A stretch of DNA of 64,000 nucleotides from positions 62,001 to 126,000 of the forward strand of contig JAPLKU010000012.1 of assembly GCA_026387935.1 (NCBI GenBank), given 5' to 3'. The notes below the pieces were generated by a model that was given only the letters and a program-made list of their open reading frames with translations, did not search any database and was not told the origin of the DNA. Every line of letters starts with the position of its first letter. The first letter of the stretch is position 1. Both the position numbers and the translations under genes were made by a program. Positions 18,137 to 27,716 of the stretch are shown here, piece by piece. This DNA comes from Gemmatimonadota bacterium (GTDB taxonomy: Bacteria; Gemmatimonadota; Gemmatimonadetes; Gemmatimonadales; Gemmatimonadaceae).

Positions 18137-20256
18137 GCTACTCGCCGTCCGGACCGTCCGGAGGGGAGCGCGGCTTTCCCGTGCGAGGGCCGCGTAAGTC
18201 GCTCGACACGCTGGTGATGTACCTGACCGGCGTGGGCCCCGCGCGTGCCGATGCGTTGCGTCGGCTCGGCATTTTCACTGTGCGCGACCTGCTGCACCAC
18301 ATTCCGCACCGGTACGAAGACGCGAGCACCATCGCGAAAATCTCCAAGCTCCGCATCGGTGATGCAGGCACGATCGTCGGACGCGTGATTTCGAAAGGCA
18401 TCATCCCCACACGCAAAGGCCTGCGGGTGTTTCAGGCGGTGATCAAGGACGAGAGCGGAATGATCGAGGCCGGTTGGCCTGGCCAGCCCTTCCTCGATCG
18501 CAGTATCAAGGTCGGCGATGTGCTGCTCCTCGCCGGCACGGTGCGCTTCTATCACGGCCGGCAGTTCGCCCCTCGCGAGACGATCAACCTGGGCGGCGAA
18601 GAGACGGACGATGCGATTGGCCGTGTACTCGCGGTCTATCCGGCGACCGAAGGATTCTCCTTCAAGCAGATTCGTGCGCTCCTCGACCGGCACCTCGAGA
18701 CGTACCTGCCCCTCGTGCAGGAGTACCTCCCGGCGGCGCTCCTTTCCCAAGCCGTCGTGCCGACCTTGCCGGACGCGCTGCGCATGGTTCATCGGCCGAC
18801 GTCGCTTGAAGAAGCGCAGCGCGGGCGGTCGCGGCTGGCATACGAGGAGTTGTTGTTCGTCAACATCCTGCACCTCCGCGCCCGCGCGCTCGCCCGCACG
18901 GCGCGCATTGGCATCGAGTTTACGAATCGCCGCGATCTGACGTCGAAGCTCAAGTCGAATCTTCCGTTCGAGCTCACGAATGCGCAGGTTCGGGCCACGC
19001 GCGAGATCGTGAAGGACATGACGAGCGGCAACCGCATGCACCGGCTCCTGCAAGGCGATGTCGGCAGTGGCAAGACGGTGGTCGCGCTCTTCGCCTCGTT
19101 GCTCGCCATGGAGAACGGCTATCAGGCGGCCGTCATGGCGCCCACGGAATTGCTCGCTGAGCAACATGCGATGACCTTCGCGAAGATGCTCGCGCCGCTT
19201 GGCCTCTCGCCGCTGTTCATGACCGGCTCACTCACGGCCAAGGCCCGGCGAGCCGCTGCCACCCGACTGGAGAGTACGGAGCCGCTGCTTGTCGTGGGAA
19301 CGCATGCACTCGTGTCTGGCGACACGAAGTTTGGACGCCTCGGCCTCGCCGTGGTGGACGAACAGCACCGCTTTGGCGTGGAGCAGCGCCTCGCACTCGG
19401 ACGGAAGGGAGAGCGTCCGGACATTCTCCTGATGAGCGCCACGCCCATTCCGCGCTCGCTCGCGCTCACGATCTATGGCGACCTTGAGGTGAGCATTCTC
19501 GACGAGCTGCCCCCCGGCCGTCAGCCGGTGACCACCGTGCGCCGTCCCGAGACGGCGCGGGCCAAGGTGCTCGACTTCGTGGACACGCAGGTGCAGAAGG
19601 GGCGCCAGGCCTATGTCGTGCTGCCCATCATCGACGAGAGCGAGAAGATCGCGCTCAAGGCCGCCACCAAGGCATACGACGAACTGCGAAAAGGTCGGTT
19701 CTCCGATCGGCGCGTTGCCCTGTTGCACGGGCGTATGGACGCCGAAGCGAAAGATGAGGTGATGCGCCGTTTCCGCGCCGGCGACATCGACGTGCTCATC
19801 TCTACTACCGTCATCGAAGTCGGCATCGACGTGCCGAACGCGACGGTCATGCTCATTGAGCACCCAGAGCGGTTTGGGCTGAGTCAGATCCATCAGCTTC
19901 GCGGCCGAGTGGGGCGTGGGGCAGAGGAGAGCTTCTGCATCCTGCTTGGCGACGTGTCGCCGGACACGGAAGAACGACTCTCGGTGGTCGTGAACTCGAA
20001 CGACGGCTTCAAGGTTGCCGAAGCGGACTTGCGTCTCCGTGGCATGGGCGACCTCTTCGGCCAACGTCAGCATGGCGAGGCAACGTTCAAGGTCGCCAAT
20101 CCGCTCGAGGACGTGGAGCTAAATGAAACGGCGCGCGAAAATGCGCTCGAGATGCTCTCGAAGGACCCGAATCTCTCCTCCAAGGCCAACGCGGCGCTCA
20201 ACGCCGTGATTCGCCGGCGCTATGCGCGGGCGATGGAGCTGTTCCGGGTGGGATGA
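18133..20256 (+). CDS. recG: ATP-dependent DNA helicase RecG
   Basis: Branched-DNA helicase that remodels stalled forks and Holliday junctions; 707 residues, normal length. The N-terminal wedge/OB region has the LTGVGPARADALRRLGI segment (31-47). Helicase motif I is GDVGSGKT (308-315), motif II is DEQH (409-412) with the RecG-type RFGVEQR after it, and the SATPIPRSLALT and HGRM blocks are present. The C-terminal part has IHQLRGRVGRG. GTG start coupled to ftsY by 4 bases. Confidence 0.95.
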   Translation: MSYSPSGPSGGERGFPVRGPRKSLDTLVMYLTGVGPARADALRRLGIFTVRDLLHHIPHRYEDASTIAKISKLRIGDAGTIVGRVISKGIIPTRKGLRVFQAVIKDESGMIEAGWPGQPFLDRSIKVGDVLLLAGTVRFYHGRQFAPRETINLGGEETDDAIGRVLAVYPATEGFSFKQIRALLDRHLETYLPLVQEYLPAALLSQAVVPTLPDALRMVHRPTSLEEAQRGRSRLAYEELLFVNILHLRARALARTARIGIEFTNRRDLTSKLKSNLPFELTNAQVRATREIVKDMTSGNRMHRLLQGDVGSGKTVVALFASLLAMENGYQAAVMAPTELLAEQHAMTFAKMLAPLGLSPLFMTGSLTAKARRAAATRLESTEPLLVVGTHALVSGDTKFGRLGLAVVDEQHRFGVEQRLALGRKGERPDILLMSATPIPRSLALTIYGDLEVSILDELPPGRQPVTTVRRPETARAKVLDFVDTQVQKGRQAYVVLPIIDESEKIALKAATKAYDELRKGRFSDRRVALLHGRMDAEAKDEVMRRFRAGDIDVLISTTVIEVGIDVPNATVMLIEHPERFGLSQIHQLRGRVGRGAEESFCILLGDVSPDTEERLSVVVNSNDGFKVAEADLRLRGMGDLFGQRQHGEATFKVANPLEDVELNETARENALEMLSKDPNLSSKANAALNAVIRRRYARAMELFRVG

Positions 20257-20271
20257 ACCTGCAGTTCAGGG

Positions 20272-20279
20272 TAGATTTG
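20272..20279 (+). promoter_or_regulatory. Putative -10 element upstream of asnS
   Basis: TAGATTTG within GGGTAGATTTG, 58 bases before the asnS ATG, in the only gap between recG and asnS. It matches the TAnnTTTG -7 element described for Bacteroidetes. GGGTARATT also occurs before alr and before the fmdB/argS pair. No convincing -35 was seen. Confidence 0.35.
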
Positions 20280-20337
20280 TCAGGCTGTTCGAACCGCTGC
20301 GCGTCGTCCGCACGCACCACCACCACAATCACTTCGC

Positions 20338-21633
20338 ATGTCATTCGCTCGCATTTCTGAACTCGCGTCGCACGTTGGCAAGTCCATCACCGTCCGTGGC
20401 TGGGTTACGCATCTCCGCTCGAGCGGGAAAGTGGCCTTTATCGTGATGCGCGACGGCACCGGCATACTCCAGTCGGTGCTGGTGAAGAGCCAGGTGACGC
20501 CCGAAGTGTGGGAGCTCTTCGGTACGCTGACTCAGGAGGCGTGCATCGCCGTGACGGGCGAGGTGAAGGCCGATGCTCGGCAGCCGGGCGGACACGAAAT
20601 CGGGTTGACGGATCTCGCGGTGATTGGCACGAGCCCGCTCGACTATCCGCTGCAGCCCAAGGAGCATGGGGTTGATCACCTGCTCGACAACCGGCATTTC
20701 TGGCTGCGCACACCGCGGCAGGTGGCCATTGCGCGCATTCGCAACGAGGTCGAGCAGGCGATTCACGACTTCTTCTACGAGCGCGGGTTTCTGCGCGTCG
20801 ACACGCCGATTCTCACGGCCGCCATCGGTGAGCGATCGGGATTGTTCGCCACGGAATATTTCGACGAGGGCAACGCCTACCTCGCGCAAACCGGGCAGCT
20901 CTACGGCGAGGCTGCCGCAGCGGCGTTCGGAAAGATCTACACCTTCGGCCCGACCTTCCGCGCGGAGAAGTCGAAAACGCGCCGGCATCTCACCGAGTTC
21001 TGGATGATCGAGCCCGAGGTCGCGTTCAACGACTCGGACGACAACATGCAGTTGCAGGAGGACATGCTGATCTTCCTTGTGCAGCGCGTACTCGAGCGAC
21101 GGCAGGCGGAGCTCAAGGAAGTCGAGCGCGACCTGTCCAAGCTCGAGGGCATCAAGGGGCCGTTCCCCCGCATCGACTACACGGACGCCGTTGCCACGCT
21201 CCAACAGAAAGGCAGCAAGGTGGAGTGGGGTGATGACCTCGGCGCCGAGGACGAGGCGCTTCTGGTGGCGGACTATACGACGCCGATTTTTGTAAAGAAC
21301 TACCCGAAGGAAGCCAAAGCCTTCTATATGAAGGAGAATCCGGCCGACCCGCGCACGGTGCTCTGTGACGATTGTCTGGCGCCTGAGGGCTACGGCGAGA
21401 TCATCGGCGGGTCGCAGCGTGAGGACGACCACGACAAGATCCTGCACCGGTTGCGTGAGGAGAAACTCCCCGAGGCGGCATACGACTGGTATCTCGCGCT
21501 ACGAAAGTACGGCACCTTTCCGCACTCGGGGTTCGGGCTTGGGCTCGAGCGCACGGTGGCGTGGATCTGCGGTATACAGCACATCCGTGAGTGCATCGCC
21601 TTCCCGCGGATGATGAATCGGTTAAAGCCGTAG
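20338..21633 (+). CDS. asnS: Asparaginyl-tRNA synthetase
   Basis: Class II aminoacyl-tRNA synthetase charging tRNA-Asn; 431 residues. An N-terminal OB-fold anticodon-binding domain (about 1-105, with VRGWVTHLRSSGKVAFI) precedes the catalytic core. The core has motif 2 (FRAEKSKTRRHLTEFWMIE) and motif 3 (GFGLGLERTVAWICG). The AsnS-type KTRRH and the absence of an Asp-type GAD insertion separate it from AspS. Its presence suggests direct Asn-tRNA synthesis. It faces mazG, ending 4 bases before the mazG stop. Confidence 0.93.
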   Translation: MSFARISELASHVGKSITVRGWVTHLRSSGKVAFIVMRDGTGILQSVLVKSQVTPEVWELFGTLTQEACIAVTGEVKADARQPGGHEIGLTDLAVIGTSPLDYPLQPKEHGVDHLLDNRHFWLRTPRQVAIARIRNEVEQAIHDFFYERGFLRVDTPILTAAIGERSGLFATEYFDEGNAYLAQTGQLYGEAAAAAFGKIYTFGPTFRAEKSKTRRHLTEFWMIEPEVAFNDSDDNMQLQEDMLIFLVQRVLERRQAELKEVERDLSKLEGIKGPFPRIDYTDAVATLQQKGSKVEWGDDLGAEDEALLVADYTTPIFVKNYPKEAKAFYMKENPADPRTVLCDDCLAPEGYGEIIGGSQREDDHDKILHRLREEKLPEAAYDWYLALRKYGTFPHSGFGLGLERTVAWICGIQHIRECIAFPRMMNRLKP

Positions 21634-21637
21634 GCGG

Positions 21638-22462
21638 CTACTCGCCCGCCTTCACCTCGTCCCACAGTTTATCAAGCGCTTCGAGCCCGGCCGTGCGCAC
21701 GTCAATGCCGCGCGCCGCCGCCAGCTTCTCGATCGCCTCGAACCGCGCCTGAAACTTCGCGTTCGCTTTGTCGAGGGCGAGCGAAGGATGCGTTCCCGCC
21801 TTCCGGCACAGGTTCACCACCGCGAACAACAGATCACCGAGCTCGGCCTCTAGCGCCGCATGCCGCGGATCTGCGCTCGGCACGCCGTGCGTGTCGAACT
21901 TCGCGCCGTGCTTCGTAATCTCGGCCTCGACCTCGGCCAGTTCCTCGCGAACCTTGTCGGCCGGCCCGCGAACATCGGGCCAGTCGAACCCCACGCCGGC
22001 CGCGCGTTCCTGGAGCCGATGCGCGCGGTGCAGGGCGGGGAGCCCGGCCGGCAGGCCCTCGGCGAGCGTTTCGCGCTTCTTCGACTTCATCTTTTCCCAC
22101 GGCTCGCGTTCCGCCAACTGCCCACTGCCATCTGCCTTCTTCCCGTAGAGCCAGGGATGCCGGACTGTCATCTTCTGCACGAGTGAGCCCGCGACGTCGT
22201 TCACGTCGAACGCACCGCGCTCCTCCGCGATGATCGCGTGGAAGAGCACCTGCAAGAGCACGTCGCCAAGCTCGGACTTCATCGCGGCGTCGTCGCCGTC
22301 GCGGAGCGCGTCGTCGAGCTCGTGCGCCTCCTCATTCAGGTACGGACGGAGCGACTCGTGCGTCTGCGCCTTGTCCCACGCGTCGCGCGTGCGGAGGTCG
22401 CGCATGATGGCGAGGGCGTCGTCGAGGGTGCGCTTGCGGGTGGCGTCTGGAGGGTCTGTCAT
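21638..22462 (-). CDS. mazG: Nucleoside triphosphate pyrophosphohydrolase MazG
   Basis: Cytoplasmic NTP pyrophosphohydrolase that cleaves NTPs and dNTPs, with a house-cleaning and stress role; 274 residues. It has two MazG domains: the first with EEAHE (44-48) and ELGD (64-67), the second with VREELAEVEAEI and LEAELGDLLFAV. Between them, after RHPWLYG, residues about 109-118 (KADGSGQLAE) are encoded by a heptamer tandem repeat and replace a variable loop. It is the only - strand gene before 60 kb, convergent with asnS and divergent from alr. Confidence 0.9.
   Translation of the reverse strand: MTDPPDATRKRTLDDALAIMRDLRTRDAWDKAQTHESLRPYLNEEAHELDDALRDGDDAAMKSELGDVLLQVLFHAIIAEERGAFDVNDVAGSLVQKMTVRHPWLYGKKADGSGQLAEREPWEKMKSKKRETLAEGLPAGLPALHRAHRLQERAAGVGFDWPDVRGPADKVREELAEVEAEITKHGAKFDTHGVPSADPRHAALEAELGDLLFAVVNLCRKAGTHPSLALDKANAKFQARFEAIEKLAAARGIDVRTAGLEALDKLWDEVKAGE
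22109..22143 (+). repeat. Degenerate heptamer tandem repeat, locus 2, inside mazG
   Basis: Five 7-base units on the + strand: TTCCGCC, AACTGCC, CACTGCC, ATCTGCC, TTCTTCC. It has the same period and CTGCC core as the array at 15361-15402. It lies wholly inside mazG and keeps the frame, being 35 bases plus flanking sequence. Confidence 0.65.
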
Positions 22463-22511
22463 CGCGTGGAAACTGCCCTCGGAAGAGGGGCCACGCCAGC
22501 CATTCGCGGGG

Positions 22512-22517
22512 TAGATT
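22512..22517 (+). promoter_or_regulatory. Putative -10 element upstream of alr
   Basis: TAGATT within GGGTAGATTCAAT, in the 103-base divergent gap between mazG and alr. The wider sequence GGGTARATTCAAT is shared with the region before fmdB at 35794. No clear -35 is visible. Confidence 0.35.
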
Positions 22518-22565
22518 CAATGGTTCCACCAGAATCAGCCACGAACCGACCGCACACCGACGCTA

Positions 22566-23657
22566 TTGCCCGTGCCCTCAGCCGAAACCCGCAACGTGAC
22601 CGCGAGCCATCGCGCCTGGATCGAAGTCGATCTCGGTGCGGTCGCGCGCAACGCGCGCGCGCTGATCGCCTGCGCGCGGAAGCCGTTGCTGCCAATGGTG
22701 AAGGCGGACGCCTACGGCCTTGGACTGTTACCGATTGTTCGCGCGCTGGAGCCACTCGACCCTTGGGGGTACGGCGTCGCGACCGTCGTGGAAGGCGAAC
22801 AGCTCCGCGCCTCAGGTATCCAGCGTCCAATCCTCATCACGTCGCCCACCACGCCCACGGAGTTCGGGCGAATCATCGCATCGCGCCTCACGCCGTCGCA
22901 CGGTGACGCGGCTGCAATCGGCTCGTGGCTCGCAGCAGGCGGCACCGACTGGCACCTGGCGATCGACACCGGGATGCACCGCGCCGGCGTGCGGTGGGAC
23001 GAGATCGCGTCAGTCGCAGATGCGGTACGAAAGAGTCCGCCCACCGGCGCGCATACCCATTTTCATTCGTCCGAGCTCGACAACGGCACCATGCAGCAGC
23101 AGACGCAGCGCTTCCGCGACGCGGTCGCGGCGTTGCCCGCCGCGCCGGCGCTGCTGCACACGGAGAACAGTGGCGCCATCGTGCGCACGTCGCCGTCGCC
23201 TTGGAGCCTCGTTCGGCCAGGAGTGTTCCTCTACGGTGTGGGCAGCGGCGCCAAGCTCCAGCCTGAGCCCGTCGTGCAGTTTTTCGCGCAGATCGTGGAC
23301 ATCCACGATCTCAACGTCGGCGACAGCGTCAGCTACGATGCCACGTGGACCGCCACGAAGTCGACTCGCGTCGCCACACTCTCGGTTGGCTACGCGGATG
23401 GCTACCGGCGTTCGCTGGGCAATGTTGGGAGCGTACTCATTGGCGGACGCCGCGCGAAAATCGTCGGCACCGTGACGATGGACATGACGATGGTGGACGT
23501 CACCGACATCCCGTGCGCGCGCGGCGATCTCGCCACGATGATCGGCAAGGACGGCAACGAGCAGATCACTGCCGAAGACGTCGCCACCGCCTGCGGGCTC
23601 TCACCGTATGAAATCCTCACCGGCCTCAACGCCCGCGCGCCGCGCGTCTACCGGTGA
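22566..23657 (+). CDS. alr: Alanine racemase
   Basis: PLP enzyme interconverting L- and D-alanine, supplying D-Ala to the wall pathway encoded at the start of the window. It has 363 residues as drawn. The PLP lysine is K46 in MVKADAYGLG. The second catalytic base, tyrosine of the SYDATW segment (Y257), is retained, and GYADGYRR follows at the usual distance of 19 residues. The start is uncertain: TTG 22566, GTG 22572 and GTG 22596 are all in frame without a good ribosome binding site, and the family N-terminus (AWIEVDLGA) would allow any of them. It overlaps deoB by 4 bases. Confidence 0.92.
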   Translation: MPVPSAETRNVTASHRAWIEVDLGAVARNARALIACARKPLLPMVKADAYGLGLLPIVRALEPLDPWGYGVATVVEGEQLRASGIQRPILITSPTTPTEFGRIIASRLTPSHGDAAAIGSWLAAGGTDWHLAIDTGMHRAGVRWDEIASVADAVRKSPPTGAHTHFHSSELDNGTMQQQTQRFRDAVAALPAAPALLHTENSGAIVRTSPSPWSLVRPGVFLYGVGSGAKLQPEPVVQFFAQIVDIHDLNVGDSVSYDATWTATKSTRVATLSVGYADGYRRSLGNVGSVLIGGRRAKIVGTVTMDMTMVDVTDIPCARGDLATMIGKDGNEQITAEDVATACGLSPYEILTGLNARAPRVYR

Positions 23658-24823
23658 GCGAGCGTCGCGCGGCGATCCTCGTGCTCGACGGCGTCGGCAT
23701 TGGCGCCGCGCCTGACGCCGCCGCCTATGGCGACGTAGGCTCGCATACGCTGGGGAACATCGCGCGAGCGGTGGGCGGACTCGATCTCCCCAATCTTGAA
23801 AAGGCCGGTCTCGGCCGCATCGCGCAGCTTGATGGCGTGCGTTCGGTTCCGGTCCCGTCCGCCGCGCATGGGCTCCTTGAACCCAAGTCGGCCGGTAAGG
23901 ACAGTACGACAGGCCACTGGGAACTCGCTGGCGTCCGATTGAAAACCCCATTTCCGACTTACCCCAACGGCTTCCCGGCTGATGTCATCGCCGAGTTCGC
24001 CAAGCGGACGGGAAGGGGAGTCCTCGGCAATCTGGTGGGAAGCGGAACCGCGCTGATCGATCAGTTCGGCGAAGAGCACCAGAAGTCCGGGCATTGGATC
24101 GTCTACACCTCCGCGGATTCGGTCTTTCAGATCGCGTCGCACGAGGAGACGGTCCCGCTCGACGAGCTCTACCAGGCCTGCGAAGTGGCCCGGGCCATTC
24201 TCGTGCCGCCGCACAATGCGTCGCGGGTGATTGCCCGCCCATTCGCCGGGCCGCCTGGCCATTTCGCCCGCACTGGCCACCGGCGCGACTTCTCCGTTGA
24301 GCCTCCGGAAACGACTCTGGTTGACGCCATCGCAACCGCCGGCTTTGCCCGGACGGGGCTTGGGAAGGTTGACGATCTTTTCGCCCACCGGGGTATTTCG
24401 GGGGGGCACACCTCCGGGAACGCCGAGGGCGTTCAGCGGCTTCTGGAATGGCTGAACGGGGGAAGTGGGTTCCTGTTTGGCAACCTTGTAGATTTCGACC
24501 AACTGTACGGGCACCGGAACGACATTCCGGGGTTCTATAAGGCGTTGCGTGACTTTGACGTGGCGCTACCGGCGATCACCGCCGCCCTTCGAGAGGACGA
24601 CCTGCTGTTTATTACCGCCGACCACGGGAATGACCCGACTACGCCATCCTCAGACCACGCACGCGAAAACGTGCCTGTGCTGGCGTTCGGCCCTCGGATC
24701 CGTCCGGTGGCCATCGGCCGTCGCGACACCTTCGCCGATGTCGGGGCGACGGTGGCCGACTGGCTTGGCGTTTCGTTCCGCGGAAGCGGCCGTTCCTTTC
24801 TTTCGCTCCTGACAGGACAGTGA
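23654..24823 (+). CDS. deoB: Phosphopentomutase DeoB
   Basis: Alkaline-phosphatase superfamily mutase that interconverts (deoxy)ribose 1- and 5-phosphates in nucleoside salvage; 389 residues. Metal-binding blocks are the N-terminal LDGVGIGAAPD (with GSHTLGN after it) and the C-terminal ADHGNDPTTPSSDHARE, and the phosphorylation-site segment GKDSTTGHWE is at about 80-90. The neighbour cdd acts in the same salvage pathway. GTG start coupled to alr by 4 bases, and it overlaps cdd by 4. Confidence 0.94.
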   Translation: MSERRAAILVLDGVGIGAAPDAAAYGDVGSHTLGNIARAVGGLDLPNLEKAGLGRIAQLDGVRSVPVPSAAHGLLEPKSAGKDSTTGHWELAGVRLKTPFPTYPNGFPADVIAEFAKRTGRGVLGNLVGSGTALIDQFGEEHQKSGHWIVYTSADSVFQIASHEETVPLDELYQACEVARAILVPPHNASRVIARPFAGPPGHFARTGHRRDFSVEPPETTLVDAIATAGFARTGLGKVDDLFAHRGISGGHTSGNAEGVQRLLEWLNGGSGFLFGNLVDFDQLYGHRNDIPGFYKALRDFDVALPAITAALREDDLLFITADHGNDPTTPSSDHARENVPVLAFGPRIRPVAIGRRDTFADVGATVADWLGVSFRGSGRSFLSLLTGQ

Positions 24824-25230
24824 CACCAACGGTGAGCCCCGATGCGCTTCGCGCGGCCGCTGAGGCTGCGCTGCGCCACGCATATGCGCCCTACTCGCAG
24901 TTCCGGGTTGGCGCCGCACTGCAGGCCGGCAACGGCATGATCTATGCTGGCTGCAACGTCGAGAACTCCTCGTATCCTGCCGGGACGTGCGCGGAGCGCA
25001 ACGCGCTGGGCGCGGCGATTACTGCGGGATGCCAGGACTTCGTGGCGATGGTCATCGTTTCCGAAGCCGACACGCCGACACCCCCCTGCGGCATGTGCCG
25101 CCAAGCGCTCGTGGAGTTTGCTCCAAACCTTTCTGTTACCAGCTATGGCGCCGTCGGTGCCTCGGCCACGTGGACGCTCGCCGAGCTTCTGCCTGCGCCG
25201 TTCACCGGGCAGTCGCTGAGGCACGCGTGA
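24820..25230 (+). CDS. cdd: Cytidine deaminase
   Basis: Zinc enzyme deaminating cytidine and deoxycytidine to the uridine forms. At 136 residues it is the short homotetrameric type. The substrate segment NVENSSYPAG, the CAE motif with catalytic Glu (TCAERNA) and the second zinc site PPCGMCRQ supply three Cys ligands. GTG start overlaps deoB by 4 bases, making a small nucleoside-salvage unit; the stop lies 8 bases before the following lipoprotein gene. Confidence 0.94.
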   Translation: MTPTVSPDALRAAAEAALRHAYAPYSQFRVGAALQAGNGMIYAGCNVENSSYPAGTCAERNALGAAITAGCQDFVAMVIVSEADTPTPPCGMCRQALVEFAPNLSVTSYGAVGASATWTLAELLPAPFTGQSLRHA

Positions 25231-25238
25231 TTCCGTCC

Positions 25239-26552
25239 ATGCAATCCCTGTTCGCTCGTCATCGCGCGTTCGCGATGGTTGCGGTGCTCGCCGTGGTCGC
25301 GCTGATCGGCGCCTGCAAGGAATCGCTCGATTCCGGTGTTGCCTGCGGTGCGGCGAAGACGCTCTGCCCCGGCCAAAACGTCGAGATTCGCGACACGGTC
25401 ATCAGTCCCTCGCTCGAATTCGACAGCACCTACGTCGGGTTCCCGACGCGCGGCGCAGAGTTCCTGCTGCCGCTCGTCTCGGTGACGGATACGGTGCAGA
25501 CGGTTGTCGTCGTGCGGTTCGATTCGCTCTCGACGTTTTATCTCCCGGCGCTCGACACGGCCCGGCCTATCATCTACGTGGACTCATCGCGCATTCGGCT
25601 CAGGATCGATCTGACCCGCGCGCAGGTGCCGGACAGTATTCGCATCGACTTGTACGACGTGGACAACGGCACCGCTGATGACACGGCGTCCGCGCCGGTG
25701 CTCGCGCGCCTGAAGCCGCAGTTCCGGATTGGCGGCGGCACGTTTGCCAAGGCGCAGATCGTTGATTCGCTCTACGTCTCGCTGAAAGACTCCGCCATGC
25801 TCGCGCATGTTCGCGACACGATGCCGGTGACGCGCGCACGATTGCGCATCGGCATCACGGTGTCGGGCAAGGGGCCGATCAGCTTCCGTGCCGGCAGCGT
25901 CGAAAGTGGCGCGCCGATCAACCTGTTTTTCCGACCGGCAAACGACACGGCGGCGCGCGCGCTCGTGCAGAGTCCCGCGTCCGCCGGCCCCTCGGATCGC
26001 GCCGACATTCGCCGCGACCTGATGGACTACATGCTTGTCGTGAAGAACACGCTGCCAACGCTGCCAGGCACGATGTCGCTTGGCGGGGTTCCTGGACGGC
26101 GCGTGTATCTGCGCTTCAACCTGCCGCGACGCATCATTGACTCGACGACGATCATTCGCGCCACGCTCCGCCTCAACCAGGTGTCGTACCCGTTCGGCGG
26201 CGCCGGCGATACGATCATCATCCATCCGCATGTCGTGCTCGCCTCCGACAACGTGCCGGACAATCGTCGCGCCTCGACGTTGATTGGCGTGACGGGGCTT
26301 GTGCTGACGGACTCGATGGCGGTGTTTCCGCGCGAGTCTGGCTTGCGCACGCTCGAGCTCTATCCGCTCGTGCGCGAATGGGCCAGTCAGGCGGCGCTGA
26401 AAAACCCACCCGCACGCGCAGTCGTGCTCACGGCTGGAAACGAAGGCAGTCTGCCGCGGATCGCGGCGTTCTATTCGGCAACCGCGAGTGCAGCGCTCCG
26501 CCCATCGGTGCGGATTACCTACATTCCGAAAATCACGTTCGGGGCTCCATGA
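25239..26552 (+). CDS. Putative lipoprotein with DNRLRE-like segment
   Basis: Unrecognised 437-residue protein with a lipoprotein signal: a basic N-terminus, a hydrophobic stretch (about 11-24) and the lipobox LIGAC with Cys at 26. The mature part is rich in beta-type sequence. Near the C-terminal third, RVYLRFNLP followed by IRATLRLNQ resembles DNRLRE-type surface domains, in which proteins declare ordered beta sheets. GTG 25227, overlapping cdd by 4 bases, is an alternative start. It overlaps the next barrel-type gene by 4 bases, so the two are probably made together. Cell-envelope location is well supported; function is not known. Confidence 0.65.
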   Translation: MQSLFARHRAFAMVAVLAVVALIGACKESLDSGVACGAAKTLCPGQNVEIRDTVISPSLEFDSTYVGFPTRGAEFLLPLVSVTDTVQTVVVVRFDSLSTFYLPALDTARPIIYVDSSRIRLRIDLTRAQVPDSIRIDLYDVDNGTADDTASAPVLARLKPQFRIGGGTFAKAQIVDSLYVSLKDSAMLAHVRDTMPVTRARLRIGITVSGKGPISFRAGSVESGAPINLFFRPANDTAARALVQSPASAGPSDRADIRRDLMDYMLVVKNTLPTLPGTMSLGGVPGRRVYLRFNLPRRIIDSTTIIRATLRLNQVSYPFGGAGDTIIIHPHVVLASDNVPDNRRASTLIGVTGLVLTDSMAVFPRESGLRTLELYPLVREWASQAALKNPPARAVVLTAGNEGSLPRIAAFYSATASAALRPSVRITYIPKITFGAP

Positions 26553-27703
26553 TGCGCACGTCTTGGCAGTATCGGCTCATCGCGGCGGCGGGGGTGTGTG
26601 TTTGGGCGCTCGCGCTGCCGAGTGCCGCGCGCGCGCAGGGCTCGTTGGGCACGCTGGGCCTTGGGTATCCCTTGGGCGGGCAGAGTGCGCGTTCGCTCGG
26701 CACCGGTGCGTCGTTGGCGGATCTCGACCCGCAGACGCCGATCAATCCGGCGGCGATCGTGCTCAATTCGCGCGCGCAGGTCTACGGTCAGTACGAGCCG
26801 GAGTTTCGCACGGTGACGATCGCTGGTGTCGGCACGAAGACCACGACGTCGCGGTTTCCGCTCTTCATGCTGACGGGCCGGCAGGGGCGCGCGACATTCG
26901 CGATCTCGTTCTCGTCGTTCATGGATCGCACCTGGGTGAACACCTACGCCGACACGCAGACGGTCGGTTCCGAGCGCCTGGCGTCGACGGTACTGACCCA
27001 GAGTATCGGTGGCATCTCAGAAGGGCGAGCGGCGATGTCCTGGAGCTTCAGCGACAACATTCACGTCGGCTTCGGCTTGCACGTCTATCCCGGGGACAAC
27101 CGGGTGAGTGTTGGTCGCATCTTCGCCGATTCCGCCCGCGCGGGAAACTTTCAGAACACGAATGGCTACAGCTTCACCGGAACCGCGATCTCGTTTGGCA
27201 CTTTGCTCGTCCCCGGAAAGCACTTTGTGGTGGCAAGTGACCTGCGGCTTGGTGGCTCGCTGACGATGCGGCTCGGCGATTCGTTGACCGTGGGGAAGGG
27301 GTCAATTCCGCTGCGGTACGGCGTGTCTGCTTCGTACGATGGCATCCCCGGCGCGCTGCTCATCGCGCGCTTTGGTGGTGAAAAGTGGAGCGACCTGCGT
27401 GGGCTCGGCAGCTCCACGCTTGGCCTCAAGGACGGCACCGACATGTCCGTCGGGACAGAGATCGTCGGTCCGCGCATTTCTGGCGCGCCGGTGTTGTTGC
27501 GCGCCGGCTATCGCTCGCGCGGACTCCCATTCACCTATGGGTCGAGCGCGGTGACGGAGACGTCGAGTTCGGGCGGCGTTGGAATCCCACTCATCGGCGG
27601 CCGCGCCGTGTTCGACGTCGGCGTCGTGCATGCATCGCGGACGGCCGTTGGCATCGCCGAGAAGTCCTGGCTCATCAGCGTCGGATTCGGCATCCGGCCC
27701 TAG
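26549..27703 (+). CDS. Putative outer-membrane barrel protein, PorV/FadL-like
   Basis: 384-residue protein from ATG 26549 (a second ATG follows directly). It has a signal peptide ending about LPSAARAQG (residues 25-33). The mature protein starts with SARSLGTGASLAD and INPAAI, which resembles the conserved opening of PorV/UPF0164-type barrels (GxxxxGMGGAxxAxxxD...NPA). The rest shows alternating polar and hydrophobic strands typical of a beta barrel and ends with a short strand (LISVGFGIRP). It overlaps the upstream lipoprotein gene, suggesting a joint envelope role. The family name is inferred from motif likeness only. Confidence 0.6.
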   Translation: MMRTSWQYRLIAAAGVCVWALALPSAARAQGSLGTLGLGYPLGGQSARSLGTGASLADLDPQTPINPAAIVLNSRAQVYGQYEPEFRTVTIAGVGTKTTTSRFPLFMLTGRQGRATFAISFSSFMDRTWVNTYADTQTVGSERLASTVLTQSIGGISEGRAAMSWSFSDNIHVGFGLHVYPGDNRVSVGRIFADSARAGNFQNTNGYSFTGTAISFGTLLVPGKHFVVASDLRLGGSLTMRLGDSLTVGKGSIPLRYGVSASYDGIPGALLIARFGGEKWSDLRGLGSSTLGLKDGTDMSVGTEIVGPRISGAPVLLRAGYRSRGLPFTYGSSAVTETSSSGGVGIPLIGGRAVFDVGVVHASRTAVGIAEKSWLISVGFGIRP

Positions 27704-27716
27704 TGGTGCGCACGCC

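Noticed and set aside
17662-19167. 501-codon open frame on the - strand opposite ftsY and recG
   Set aside because: Antisense to conserved motifs of both genes; no recognisable domain.
20300-20340. Possible His-rich leader peptide (HHHHNH) just before asnS
   Set aside because: It would suit histidine and not asparagine control, there is no terminator/antiterminator pair, and the frame comes from out-of-frame reading past recG.
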